Assembly: GCA_964370215.1 (NCBI GenBank)
Contig: CAYJIM010000096.1
Location: forward strand, 1-5,620
Reading direction: 5' to 3'
DNA from: Massiliimalia sp964370215
GTDB taxonomy: Bacteria > Bacillota > Clostridia > Oscillospirales > Ruminococcaceae
Length of the DNA stretch: 5,620 nucleotides
The notes beneath the pieces are model-generated. The model was given only the letters and a program-made list of their open reading frames with translations. It ran no database searches and had not been told where the DNA came from. A program made the position numbers and the translations under genes. This document shows, in pieces, positions 1-5,620 of the stretch (positions are counted from its first letter, which is position 1; the number at the start of each line of letters is the position of its first letter).

Positions 1-587
1 CAGAATACTTAAAATTAGTTGAATCTAAAGTTGATGAGTTCAAGAAAAATAGCAAATCTACTTACTTGAGAAAAATATGGCAAGAAAAAACCAACACTGA
101 AACACCTAGAGAATGGTCGAAAAAGTATAAAATGCCTATTCTTTGTTTAATTGATGATGGTGACCTACAAAAAGCAAAAGCAGCATTCGGAGTTCTCAAC
201 AAAAGACAATCAGACAACAACTCAATCGACCGAGCGATTGAGTTTATTTCAAATGCTAATTTTTTCAGTAGACTTAGTAACGAAACTGATAGAGATATTG
301 CATTTAAGAGGTCAATTATAAAGAATTATGCTGTAATGCTCACAAATATCGATGAGGTAAAGGATTATTTGAGCTCGCGCATAGATGCTGACCCGTATGA
401 TTGGTTTTCGTTGCCTGAAGTGGATAAAAAATTAAATCAATTAGCCGAAGCAAAGTATAACCAAGGTGGTTGTGACAAAGCGTTAGAAAAAATAGATAAT
501 ATGGATATAGCAGATATAAAGCGTTATCTTAAAGATTTAATTCAAGATAATATGACAGTTGGAATGGCAATCATTGAAGATAACTAA
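1..587 (+). CDS. C-terminal end of a probable BREX BrxC/PglY-family ATPase (partial, 5' end off window)
   Basis: The reading frame is open from the first complete codon at position 3 to the TAA at 585-587, so this is the last ~194 residues of a longer protein. A TTG at 66 is in frame but has no Shine-Dalgarno and is not a credible start. The visible part is charged, mostly helical and lacks a signal peptide, membrane segment or nucleotide-binding motif. A segment reading TPREWSKKYKMPIL (nt 102-143) resembles, from memory, a conserved stretch near the C-terminus of BREX BrxC/PglY proteins. The main support for the call is position: in BREX loci the large ATPase BrxC/PglY commonly lies just before pglZ, which follows here after 12 nt. 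BrxC/PglY proteins are large cytoplasmic P-loop ATPases needed for BREX defence; the P-loop would be upstream. An unrelated BREX accessory protein remains possible. Confidence 0.6.
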   Translation, partial: EYLKLVESKVDEFKKNSKSTYLRKIWQEKTNTETPREWSKKYKMPILCLIDDGDLQKAKAAFGVLNKRQSDNNSIDRAIEFISNANFFSRLSNETDRDIAFKRSIIKNYAVMLTNIDEVKDYLSSRIDADPYDWFSLPEVDKKLNQLAEAKYNQGGCDKALEKIDNMDIADIKRYLKDLIQDNMTVGMAIIEDN

Positions 588-593
588 GGAGGG
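586..593 (+). promoter_or_regulatory. Shine-Dalgarno of pglZ, overlapping the upstream stop codon
   Basis: AAGGAGGG lies 6 nt before the ATG at 600 and shares its first two bases with the TAA that ends the upstream gene. The near-perfect match fixes the pglZ start. The overlap with the stop codon suggests that ribosomes ending on the upstream gene can restart on pglZ. Confidence 0.85.
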
Positions 594-599
594 ATTATT

Positions 600-2870
600 A
601 TGACTATTGAAGCCAGCTTAAATAAAATAGATAGATATTTAAAATCAAAGAGCTCAAACCCTCTAATTATTGATGTTCAAAACGCTTATGACTTAGACGC
701 AATATTAACGAAATTTAATGTAGGTGGGAATAACTTTGTTGATATATCGACCTTTTGCAACGCAGATGAATTGCCAAAATTAGAAGATTTATTACACAAA
801 TTTCAAGAAAGTACAGACAACTTATTTATTACAGGATTTACTTCTTTATATAAATTGCTAGGCTTTGAGGAGCTACAAAGTGCTTTAAATACCATATTGC
901 ATTTGTCATTAGTTGGTCATTTGGTCATCTTATCCTTTCAGTCAAAAAAATATTTAGAATTCGCCGATCCTCGTCTACAAAGAAGCATTAGTGTTGTTGA
1001 AGGAAGTACTTCCGCTATTCCAAAATTGTTCTTTTGGTCATCAGCTTTGCCAAAAAATGATAAAACGATTTATTTGAGTGGCATTAGTCATATTGGAGGT
1101 GCTATTGAACAAGGTACATTAGATTCAATTCATATATCAACAAAAAAAATAAAGGCCTCTTTTCCAAATGCAGTTTATCCTATTCGTGAAATAGCTAGTG
1201 CTTTTGACGCTGTTGCAGCGAGTGATCCTGCACTTAATATTCTCAATGCAGGATATGGAACAGAAGAACAATGGCTATATTTGCTTTCGCTGATTCTAAA
1301 AAACACATCGTTAACTAGCTTATTTAACAATGAATTTGGAAGTTGCGATAATCTACATTTATCTGTTGCTAATTATAAGAACTATGAACCAATGAAAAAG
1401 TGGCTTTACTTTATCGGTTTGAAAATTTTTGGTGCAAAAAACCATTATTACTTAGATGCTGTAATAAAAGTAGCTAACACTGAAAAAGAGTTAGTTCGCC
1501 ATGTTTATCGACAAATCATGGAAGTTGAATTTAATAGTGAAAGATTTAATGATATATACAATCAACGAAAAGACTTGCTGAATGCACTTGATAATCCTAT
1601 AGAAGATGTTATAGATTATTGCAAGATTATCAGGCAAAAAGAAAGCCATGCTATATATTATTTAACGGACACAACGATACAAGAGAAAAATTTAATTTTT
1701 GAGTTAATAAGCAAATATGGAAATACTTTTAGCGATGAAGTATTGCTTGTAACGCTAAAACAAATATATCCTGACTTACACCTGTATTTGAGCAAATGTG
1801 AATACAATATTCCACTTTTAGATCAATACTTTAATATGTACAAGTTTAGCAAAGTTCGTAATCAAATTCAAAACGAACTTGGATTGTTAGTTAACGAACA
1901 AGCTACAGCAAGAGATTTTAATCGTATATTAGAACATAGGGCAACCATGATGGAAAAAATTAACAAAACAAAGACTGAAGCATACTTTGTTGATGCATTA
2001 GGTGTTGAATATTTATCGTATATCGTTGGTAAATGCAAGGAAAAAGGTCTTTTTGTAAACACCACTTTATGCAAATCCAACCTACCCACAATAACAAGTG
2101 CAAACAAGGAATTTTTAGAAGATTTTAATTTGTTGAATGTGCCTGTAAAATCGATTAAAGAACTTGATGAACTAAAACATCATGGTGCCAATGAATATGA
2201 TTACACAAAAACAAAACTACCAATACATCTTGTTAGAGAATTAGAAATTATTGACCAAATAATTGATAATATTTATTACAGCTTACTACAAAACGAATTT
2301 GAAAAGTGTGTCATTGTATCAGATCACGGTGCTAGTAGGTTGGCAGTAATTAAAGAAAGTGAAAACATTTGGGAGATGTCATTGAAAGGCGAACACTCTG
2401 GAAGATGTTGTAAAAAAGACGAACTAGATATTAAATCTGAATTTGCTGTGGATACTGATGAATATTGGGTTTTGGCGAACTATGATAGATTTAAAGGTAG
2501 TCGCAAATCAAATGTTGAAGTACATGGTGGTGCAACTTTAGAAGAAGTCGTTGTTCCAATAATTGAAATTATAAAGGCTCCACAAAACATAGAAGTTATT
2601 CTCGTTGATAAAAATGTTATAGTAGGATTTAAAAAGAATGCTGTTCTAAAAGTGTTTATAAGTGAGCCAATACCCAATATTAAGCTAAATGTTGGTGGCG
2701 AAATATTCGAAGCTGAAAAATGTGATGACAACATATATGAATTTGAAATGCCTTCAATCAAAAGAGCAAAGACATATTCCGCTACTGTATACTCAGGTGA
2801 GAATGTAATAGCTGAACAATTACACTTTGATGTAAAAAAAGACAGCTTCAAGGAAAAAGATATTTTATAA
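600..2870 (+). CDS. pglZ: BREX system phosphatase-family protein PglZ (type 4-like)
   Basis: This 756-aa cytoplasmic protein is a member of the PglZ branch of the alkaline phosphatase superfamily, the signature protein of BREX phage defence. Metal-site motifs appear in the expected order in the C-terminal half: VDALG with D465, SDHGASR with D575 and H576, GEHSGR with H599, and VHGGATLEEVVVP with H642 (residues 641-653), the typical PglZ C-terminal signature. Residues 1 to about 430 hold an N-terminal region beginning with an IIDVQNAYDLDAIL segment and a long, mainly helical middle. The last ~100 residues, after the HGG motif, are beta-rich and may form an Ig-like sandwich. The start is set by AAGGAGGG 6 nt upstream. 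The gene lies 12 nt after the probable brxC/pglY and 12 nt before brxL. PglZ is required for BREX defence and host DNA marking, but its exact substrate is unsettled; a phosphodiesterase or nuclease role is possible. The motifs look intact, so the gene is probably functional. The A+T-rich composition matches its operon neighbours. Confidence 0.92.
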   Translation: MTIEASLNKIDRYLKSKSSNPLIIDVQNAYDLDAILTKFNVGGNNFVDISTFCNADELPKLEDLLHKFQESTDNLFITGFTSLYKLLGFEELQSALNTILHLSLVGHLVILSFQSKKYLEFADPRLQRSISVVEGSTSAIPKLFFWSSALPKNDKTIYLSGISHIGGAIEQGTLDSIHISTKKIKASFPNAVYPIREIASAFDAVAASDPALNILNAGYGTEEQWLYLLSLILKNTSLTSLFNNEFGSCDNLHLSVANYKNYEPMKKWLYFIGLKIFGAKNHYYLDAVIKVANTEKELVRHVYRQIMEVEFNSERFNDIYNQRKDLLNALDNPIEDVIDYCKIIRQKESHAIYYLTDTTIQEKNLIFELISKYGNTFSDEVLLVTLKQIYPDLHLYLSKCEYNIPLLDQYFNMYKFSKVRNQIQNELGLLVNEQATARDFNRILEHRATMMEKINKTKTEAYFVDALGVEYLSYIVGKCKEKGLFVNTTLCKSNLPTITSANKEFLEDFNLLNVPVKSIKELDELKHHGANEYDYTKTKLPIHLVRELEIIDQIIDNIYYSLLQNEFEKCVIVSDHGASRLAVIKESENIWEMSLKGEHSGRCCKKDELDIKSEFAVDTDEYWVLANYDRFKGSRKSNVEVHGGATLEEVVVPIIEIIKAPQNIEVILVDKNVIVGFKKNAVLKVFISEPIPNIKLNVGGEIFEAEKCDDNIYEFEMPSIKRAKTYSATVYSGENVIAEQLHFDVKKDSFKEKDIL

Positions 2871-2882
2871 GGGGGAAAGATA

Positions 2883-4334
2883 ATGGAAGAAAAATTACGT
2901 GAGTGTTTTGATGAAATGGTAGTGTATAAAGACCTTAAAGAAAGTAACTTCTTTGCAGCACTAAGTCTACCTTCTTTTCTTCGAGATTGGCTTTTGAGAA
3001 AATTCAGTGACGATTATGGAAAATATGATTTAGATGAAATTACAGATTTTATTAGTACTTATTTGCCCAAAAAAGATGAATGGGTAAGTATAAAAGACCG
3101 AATTACAATTGAGAATGAAAGAGTAAAAATTCTCACAAAAATTGAGGTCGATATAAGCATTAAAACACAAGAGATTAGTTTTGCTTTACCTGATTTTGGG
3201 CTTACGCATAAGGAAACGATAATTGAACAACATATATGGGATGAATGTAAATCTGAACTTGTGAACGGTAAAGAAACTTGGGGCGTTGTTGAGTTAGGGT
3301 ACAGACTTCCAGACGATAGTGTCAAGCCAAAAATCTTAGGAAAAATCAAACTTACTGGCTTTACAAACTTTTGTCCATATACCATTGATCTTGATTACTT
3401 TAAAGAAGTGCGTAATGAATTTACTGTTGCAGAATGGATAGATGTTATTTTAGGAGCGATAGATTATAACGCTAGTGGTTATGATGAGGAAAAGCAAAAA
3501 CTTACTATGCTTACAAGATTATTGCCTTTTGTGGAAAAAAGACTAAACTTAATCGAACTTGCTCCTAAAGGAACTGGAAAATCATATCTCTTCGGAAGAG
3601 TAAGTAAGTTTGGTTGGCTTTCTTCAGGTGGAGTAATGTCAAGAGCAAAAATGTTTTATGATATAAGTAAGCGGACACAAGGTTTAGTATGTAATAATGA
3701 TTTTGTTGCTCTCGATGAAGTTCAAACTATTTCTTTTACAGACATAGATGAAATGAGAGCGGCATTAAAAGGTTATATGGAATCAGGTATATTTACGGTG
3801 GGAACTTACGAAGGTGTCGCAGATGCTGGCATCATACTTCTTGGAAACATTGCTCAAGATAATATGGATGTTTATAAAAGTATGTTTTCAGAACTTCCAA
3901 AAGCATTCCACGAGAGTGCTTTGCTTGATCGTTTTCATGGTTTTATCAAGGGATGGGATATTCCTCGAATGAACGATGATTTAAAAATTTCTGGGTGGGC
4001 TTTGAATTCTGAATATTTTTGCACCATTATGAATATGTTACGTGAAGATGTAAGTTACCGTGCAATAGTAGATAAGCTTATAGAAGTTCCAGAACGTGCG
4101 GATACACGTGATACAGAGGCTGTAAAACGAATTTGTACAGCGTATTTAAAGTTGCTATTTCCAAATGTCCGAAGCGTTGATGATGTGAATGTTCGTGAAT
4201 TTAAACGCTATTGCTTGCGTCCTGCTGTGGAGATGCGAAAAATAATAAAAATGCAATTGGGAATACTTGATTGTGAATTTAAAGGCAAAGATATTCCGTC
4301 GTTTGGCATTAAGGAGTTAAAAAATGAATATTGA
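2883..4334 (+). CDS. brxL: BREX Lon-related AAA+ protein BrxL, short form without a visible Lon peptidase domain
   Basis: This 483-aa protein is an AAA+ ATPase of the Lon-related BREX family. Walker A is APKGTGKS at residues 227-234 (K233, S234). Walker B is ALDEVQ with D278 and E279. A conserved YMESG stretch follows near 298-302, then a sensor-like LLGNI with N322, and an LLDRFHGFIKGWDIP block at 347-361 whose R350 could be an arginine finger. Residues 1 to about 200 form the N-terminal region that precedes the ATPase core in this family. The protein ends about 120 residues after the DRFHG block, with no room for a full Lon (S16) peptidase domain and no recognisable Ser-Lys dyad. BREX type 1 BrxL is roughly 680 aa; shorter forms are known in other BREX types, notably type 4. 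Family members form ring-shaped, DNA-binding AAA+ assemblies that act against phage. AAGGGGG at 2869-2875 supports the ATG start, 12 nt after the pglZ stop. The 3' end overlaps the next gene by 11 nt. Confidence 0.9.
   Translation: MEEKLRECFDEMVVYKDLKESNFFAALSLPSFLRDWLLRKFSDDYGKYDLDEITDFISTYLPKKDEWVSIKDRITIENERVKILTKIEVDISIKTQEISFALPDFGLTHKETIIEQHIWDECKSELVNGKETWGVVELGYRLPDDSVKPKILGKIKLTGFTNFCPYTIDLDYFKEVRNEFTVAEWIDVILGAIDYNASGYDEEKQKLTMLTRLLPFVEKRLNLIELAPKGTGKSYLFGRVSKFGWLSSGGVMSRAKMFYDISKRTQGLVCNNDFVALDEVQTISFTDIDEMRAALKGYMESGIFTVGTYEGVADAGIILLGNIAQDNMDVYKSMFSELPKAFHESALLDRFHGFIKGWDIPRMNDDLKISGWALNSEYFCTIMNMLREDVSYRAIVDKLIEVPERADTRDTEAVKRICTAYLKLLFPNVRSVDDVNVREFKRYCLRPAVEMRKIIKMQLGILDCEFKGKDIPSFGIKELKNEY
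4311..4316 (+). promoter_or_regulatory. Shine-Dalgarno inside the 3' end of brxL, serving the small CxxC gene
   Basis: AAGGAG lies 7 nt before the ATG at 4324, inside the last codons of brxL. Its strength and spacing are the main reason to accept the short downstream frame as a real gene, translated by coupling or re-initiation at the brxL stop. Confidence 0.75.
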
Positions 4335-4521
4335 GTGCTTTATGTGCGGTGAAAATAATTTAGATAATGATACTATTGGAATAAACAAAAAATTATTAGG
4401 CCGATCAATTGTTAATTTTTATTGTATGAATTGTCTCGCAGAAAGTCTAAGCTGCACTAAGCAAGACCTTTTAGACAAAATTGAAGAATTTAAAGATGAA
4501 GATTGCATCTTGTTTAAATGA
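4324..4521 (+). CDS. Small double-CxxC (putative zinc-ribbon) protein at the end of the BREX operon
   Basis: This 65-aa protein is not one I recognise. It has two cysteine pairs, CFMC at residues 5-8 and CMNC at 34-37, separated by 25 residues, which is the layout of a four-cysteine zinc ribbon. The C-terminal third (about 45-61) is acidic and probably helical (KQDLLDKIEEFKDED). There is no signal peptide or membrane segment, so it should be cytoplasmic. It begins 11 nt before the brxL stop and has a good AAGGAG site, and its base composition matches the BREX genes, so it is very likely the last gene of that operon. Possible roles include a DNA- or protein-binding adaptor, a regulator of BREX expression, or a structural subunit for BrxL or PglZ; none can be chosen from sequence alone. 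The CxxC pairs, the start signal and the operon position argue against a chance frame. Confidence 0.75.
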   Translation: MNIECFMCGENNLDNDTIGINKKLLGRSIVNFYCMNCLAESLSCTKQDLLDKIEEFKDEDCILFK

Positions 4522-4643
4522 TGAGCATTCTTTGATCATTATTAGGATAATACGCAGATTCTAAATCGTTGGAAACAATAAAAATTAGTATGTACAAAAA
4601 TGCCTGTCGCGCTTGAATATACCGTATTTTCTCCTCAACCACA

Positions 4644-4703
4644 TAGAATAAAAAAGAACCTTTAGCCTCCCTAGATGAAGACTAGAGGTTCTTTTTTATT
4701 CTA
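4644..4703. terminator. Bidirectional Rho-independent terminator between convergent genes
   Basis: Arms 4644-4665 and 4682-4703 are complementary over 22 positions with one G-T (G-U) pair and no bulge, around a 16-nt loop (4666-4681). The G+C-rich inner part (GAACC/GGTTC) is followed by a run of six T on the + strand and, by symmetry, the same on the - strand, so the hairpin can stop both the BREX transcript and the opposing gene pair. The 4522-4643 stretch before it holds nothing else I can support: no gene and no clear promoter. Confidence 0.9.
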
Positions 4704-4723
4704 CCACTAGCCTAGCTCTTAAT

Positions 4724-5245
4724 TTACTTCAACATAGAATACAATTTCTTCAATTCTAATTTTAGAGCCTCGGTGGTTGGGTACTTTTCTGCTCTTGTTT
4801 TGGTGCTGTTTAGAGAGTTTTTTAGTATAGCTAGCAATTGCGTTCGTGCTTGCTCGCTGCTCGCTTTCACAGTCGGATTTTTCATCACATCGTTCGCTGA
4901 AACAAATTCTTCTTGTGGTTGCAGCAGTGTCATCATGACTTTAATAATTTGATAATTGTCCGAATGCTCGCCGATATGTGCATTCTTGCCCCTGCTGCGT
5001 AGTACCACCTCGGGAGGCAAAAAGCTCACCATCAAACTGCTCTGAAGGATTTTTATCTCCCCGTTGATTTCTTTGACAAACCGATGTGTGGAGCATAAGG
5101 AGACCGCTTCTGAGGTAACTTTTATATTGGCTGGCATAATATTTAAATGTAACTTACCTTGGTTATCATGATGTGCCTTCACGTGATCGCAAAGCAAAAT
5201 GGCTAGTCGTACTACCTCTCTTATTGAAGATTCTTTTGTTTTCAC
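4724..5245 (-). CDS. Pseudokinase-like protein resembling only the C-lobe of a Ser/Thr kinase
   Basis: This 173-aa protein resembles the C-terminal lobe of Hanks-type Ser/Thr kinases but without a working active site. After a helix (about 6-28), HLNIMPANI at 33-41 aligns with the catalytic loop HRDIKPxNI: H33, P38 and N40 are kept, while the catalytic Asp is N35 and the Lys is M37. Where DFG is expected, around 50-56, the sequence reads LCSTHRF. PPE at 77-79 matches the APE motif, and HSDNYQI at 94-100 matches the conserved SDxYS helix. There is no glycine loop or VAIK lysine, so the ATP-binding N-lobe is absent. Phosphotransfer is therefore unlikely, and a binding or scaffold role is more plausible. 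The start is GTG at 5243-5245, with AGGAG 10 nt upstream overlapping the end of the preceding OmpA-like gene (15-nt gap). It could also be a 5'-truncated kinase relic, but the well-placed ribosome site argues for a real gene. The kinase likeness is by motif only. Confidence 0.65.
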   Translation of the reverse strand: MKTKESSIREVVRLAILLCDHVKAHHDNQGKLHLNIMPANIKVTSEAVSLCSTHRFVKEINGEIKILQSSLMVSFLPPEVVLRSRGKNAHIGEHSDNYQIIKVMMTLLQPQEEFVSANDVMKNPTVKASSEQARTQLLAILKNSLNSTKTRAEKYPTTEALKLELKKLYSMLK

Positions 5246-5254
5246 GGTATTGCC

Positions 5255-5262
5255 ACTCCTTT
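5255..5262 (-). promoter_or_regulatory. Shine-Dalgarno that sets the GTG start of the pseudokinase-like gene
   Basis: On the - strand the bases read AAAGGAGT, with the AGGAG core 10 nt before the GTG at 5245. It overlaps the TAA stop of the upstream gene (5261-5263), so the two genes are probably translated in coupled fashion from one mRNA. Confidence 0.75.
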
Positions 5263-5620
5263 ACGGTAAAAACTCTTGAATGCGACTAACGTCCGGATGA
5301 TCTTTTGGTATTAGTAAAACTGCTCTATTTTGTGCTGCCTTTTCTTCTATCAACTCTCCGCTTTCGCTTGTTGTGTCGGGAGTATGAAAAGCGCTCTTAC
5401 AACCTACTCCTATTACTGTTAATTGAACTGGGGACACCCCCAGATCCACTAAAATGGCTTGGACGCTGACTGCGCGTTCCTCTGACAAGCGAAGAGTTGT
5501 TTCCTCCCCTCCTGTAGCGGTTGTGCCGACTATATATAGGCGCTCTTCCGGATTGGCCAACAGGCGTTTTGGAATGGCTATACTTAAATGGACAGAAAAG
5601 ATAAGGTGGTGTACAATAGA
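5261..5620 (-). CDS. C-terminal OmpA-like domain protein (partial, 5' end off window)
   Basis: The frame runs open from the right window edge to TAA at 5261-5263, giving about 119 visible residues. A TTG at 5558-5560 is in frame, but the open frame continues through all 20 upstream codons, so it is not needed as a start. Counting from that TTG, the fold signature of an OmpA/MotB-type domain is clear: a beta strand and turn LYIVGTTATGG (8-18), the helix motif LSEERAVSV with R29, a second strand LTVIGVG, and the closing AAQNRAVLLIP. OmpA-like domains normally bind the diaminopimelate of peptidoglycan through a conserved Asp in GHTDxxG and the Arg of LSxxRA. Here R29 is kept, but the Asp position appears to be Ala (GTTATGG), so canonical peptidoglycan binding is doubtful. 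Any signal peptide, membrane anchor or other N-terminal domain lies outside the window. It is followed after 15 nt by the pseudokinase-like gene. Composition is more G+C-rich than in the BREX block. Confidence 0.7.
   Translation of the reverse strand, partial: SIVHHLIFSVHLSIAIPKRLLANPEERLYIVGTTATGGEETTLRLSEERAVSVQAILVDLGVSPVQLTVIGVGCKSAFHTPDTTSESGELIEEKAAQNRAVLLIPKDHPDVSRIQEFLP

Noticed and set aside
66..587. A 173-aa gene starting at TTG 66
   Set aside because: The frame is open back to the window edge and no Shine-Dalgarno precedes the TTG, so this is the end of a longer gene.
1868..2107. 79-aa - strand open frame inside pglZ
   Set aside because: It lies opposite the PglZ region up to and including the D465 metal motif, has no ribosome site I can support and no recognisable domain. 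It is a shadow of pglZ.
2480..2851. 123-aa - strand open frame at the 3' end of pglZ
   Set aside because: Its apparent hydrophobic stretches mirror the beta-rich C-terminus of PglZ on the other strand, and the + strand frame carries the conserved HGG motif.
3059..3385. 108-aa - strand open frame inside brxL
   Set aside because: It is antisense to the BrxL N-terminal region, with no supporting start signal or motif.
4517..4540. Weak hairpin AATGAT/ATCATT after the CxxC gene
   Set aside because: It is only six A+T-rich pairs with no T-run after it; the real terminator lies about 100 nt further on.
4514..4645. Short - strand frames in the spacer (about 19 and 41 codons) with a GAGGAG-like sequence near 4631-4636
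   Set aside because: The possible starts abut or lie within the terminator hairpin, the purine run is not placed properly ahead of them, and the longer frame runs into the end of the CxxC gene. A decayed remnant is possible but unsupported.
5261..5560. A 99-aa gene starting at TTG 5560
   Set aside because: The frame is open for all 20 codons up to the window edge and there is no convincing ribosome site before the TTG, so a partial gene is the better reading.
1..5620. CRISPR arrays, tRNA/rRNA genes, insertion sequences or attachment sites
   Set aside because: I saw no spaced direct repeats, no cloverleaf-type sequence, no transposase or integrase and no terminal repeats in the window.

Overview
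The window carries two unrelated gene blocks that face each other across a strong bidirectional terminator. Strong AGGAGG-type ribosome binding sites, use of ATG and GTG starts and a low G+C left block suggest a Firmicutes-type bacterium. An OmpA-like domain on the right could also fit a diderm Firmicute (Negativicutes). This host call is only tentative.

Left block (about 1-4521, + strand, A+T-rich): the distal end of a BREX phage-defence operon. In order it holds the C-terminal end of a large protein, probably the BrxC/PglY ATPase; a complete pglZ (alkaline-phosphatase superfamily, 756 aa); a complete brxL (AAA+ ATPase of the Lon-related BREX family, 483 aa); and a 65-aa protein with two CxxC pairs whose start overlaps the end of brxL. 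Gaps are 12 nt, 12 nt and then an 11-nt overlap, and each gene has its own Shine-Dalgarno, so the genes almost certainly share one transcript. No promoter is visible because the operon starts upstream of the window. The gene order BrxC/PglY-like, PglZ, BrxL, a compact BrxL without a Lon peptidase domain, and no PglX methyltransferase between the core genes all point to a type 4-like BREX system rather than type 1. The upstream type-4 hallmark gene (brxP) is outside the window, so the type is an inference.

Middle (4522-4723): a short non-coding spacer, then a 22-bp inverted repeat with T-runs on both strands that can end transcription from both sides.

Right block (4724-5620, - strand, visibly more G+C-rich): two co-directional genes, transcribed toward the BREX operon. 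The first is the C-terminal part of an OmpA-like protein whose 5' end is off the window. The second is a 173-aa protein with a GTG start that looks like the C-terminal lobe of a Ser/Thr protein kinase with its catalytic residues replaced, i.e. a pseudokinase fragment. This block is probably host or separate-island DNA, and the composition shift at the terminator may mark the edge of the acquired defence locus.

The most unusual items are the small CxxC protein at the end of the BREX operon, the short BrxL, and the pseudokinase/OmpA-like pair in which both proteins have lost residues that define their families.
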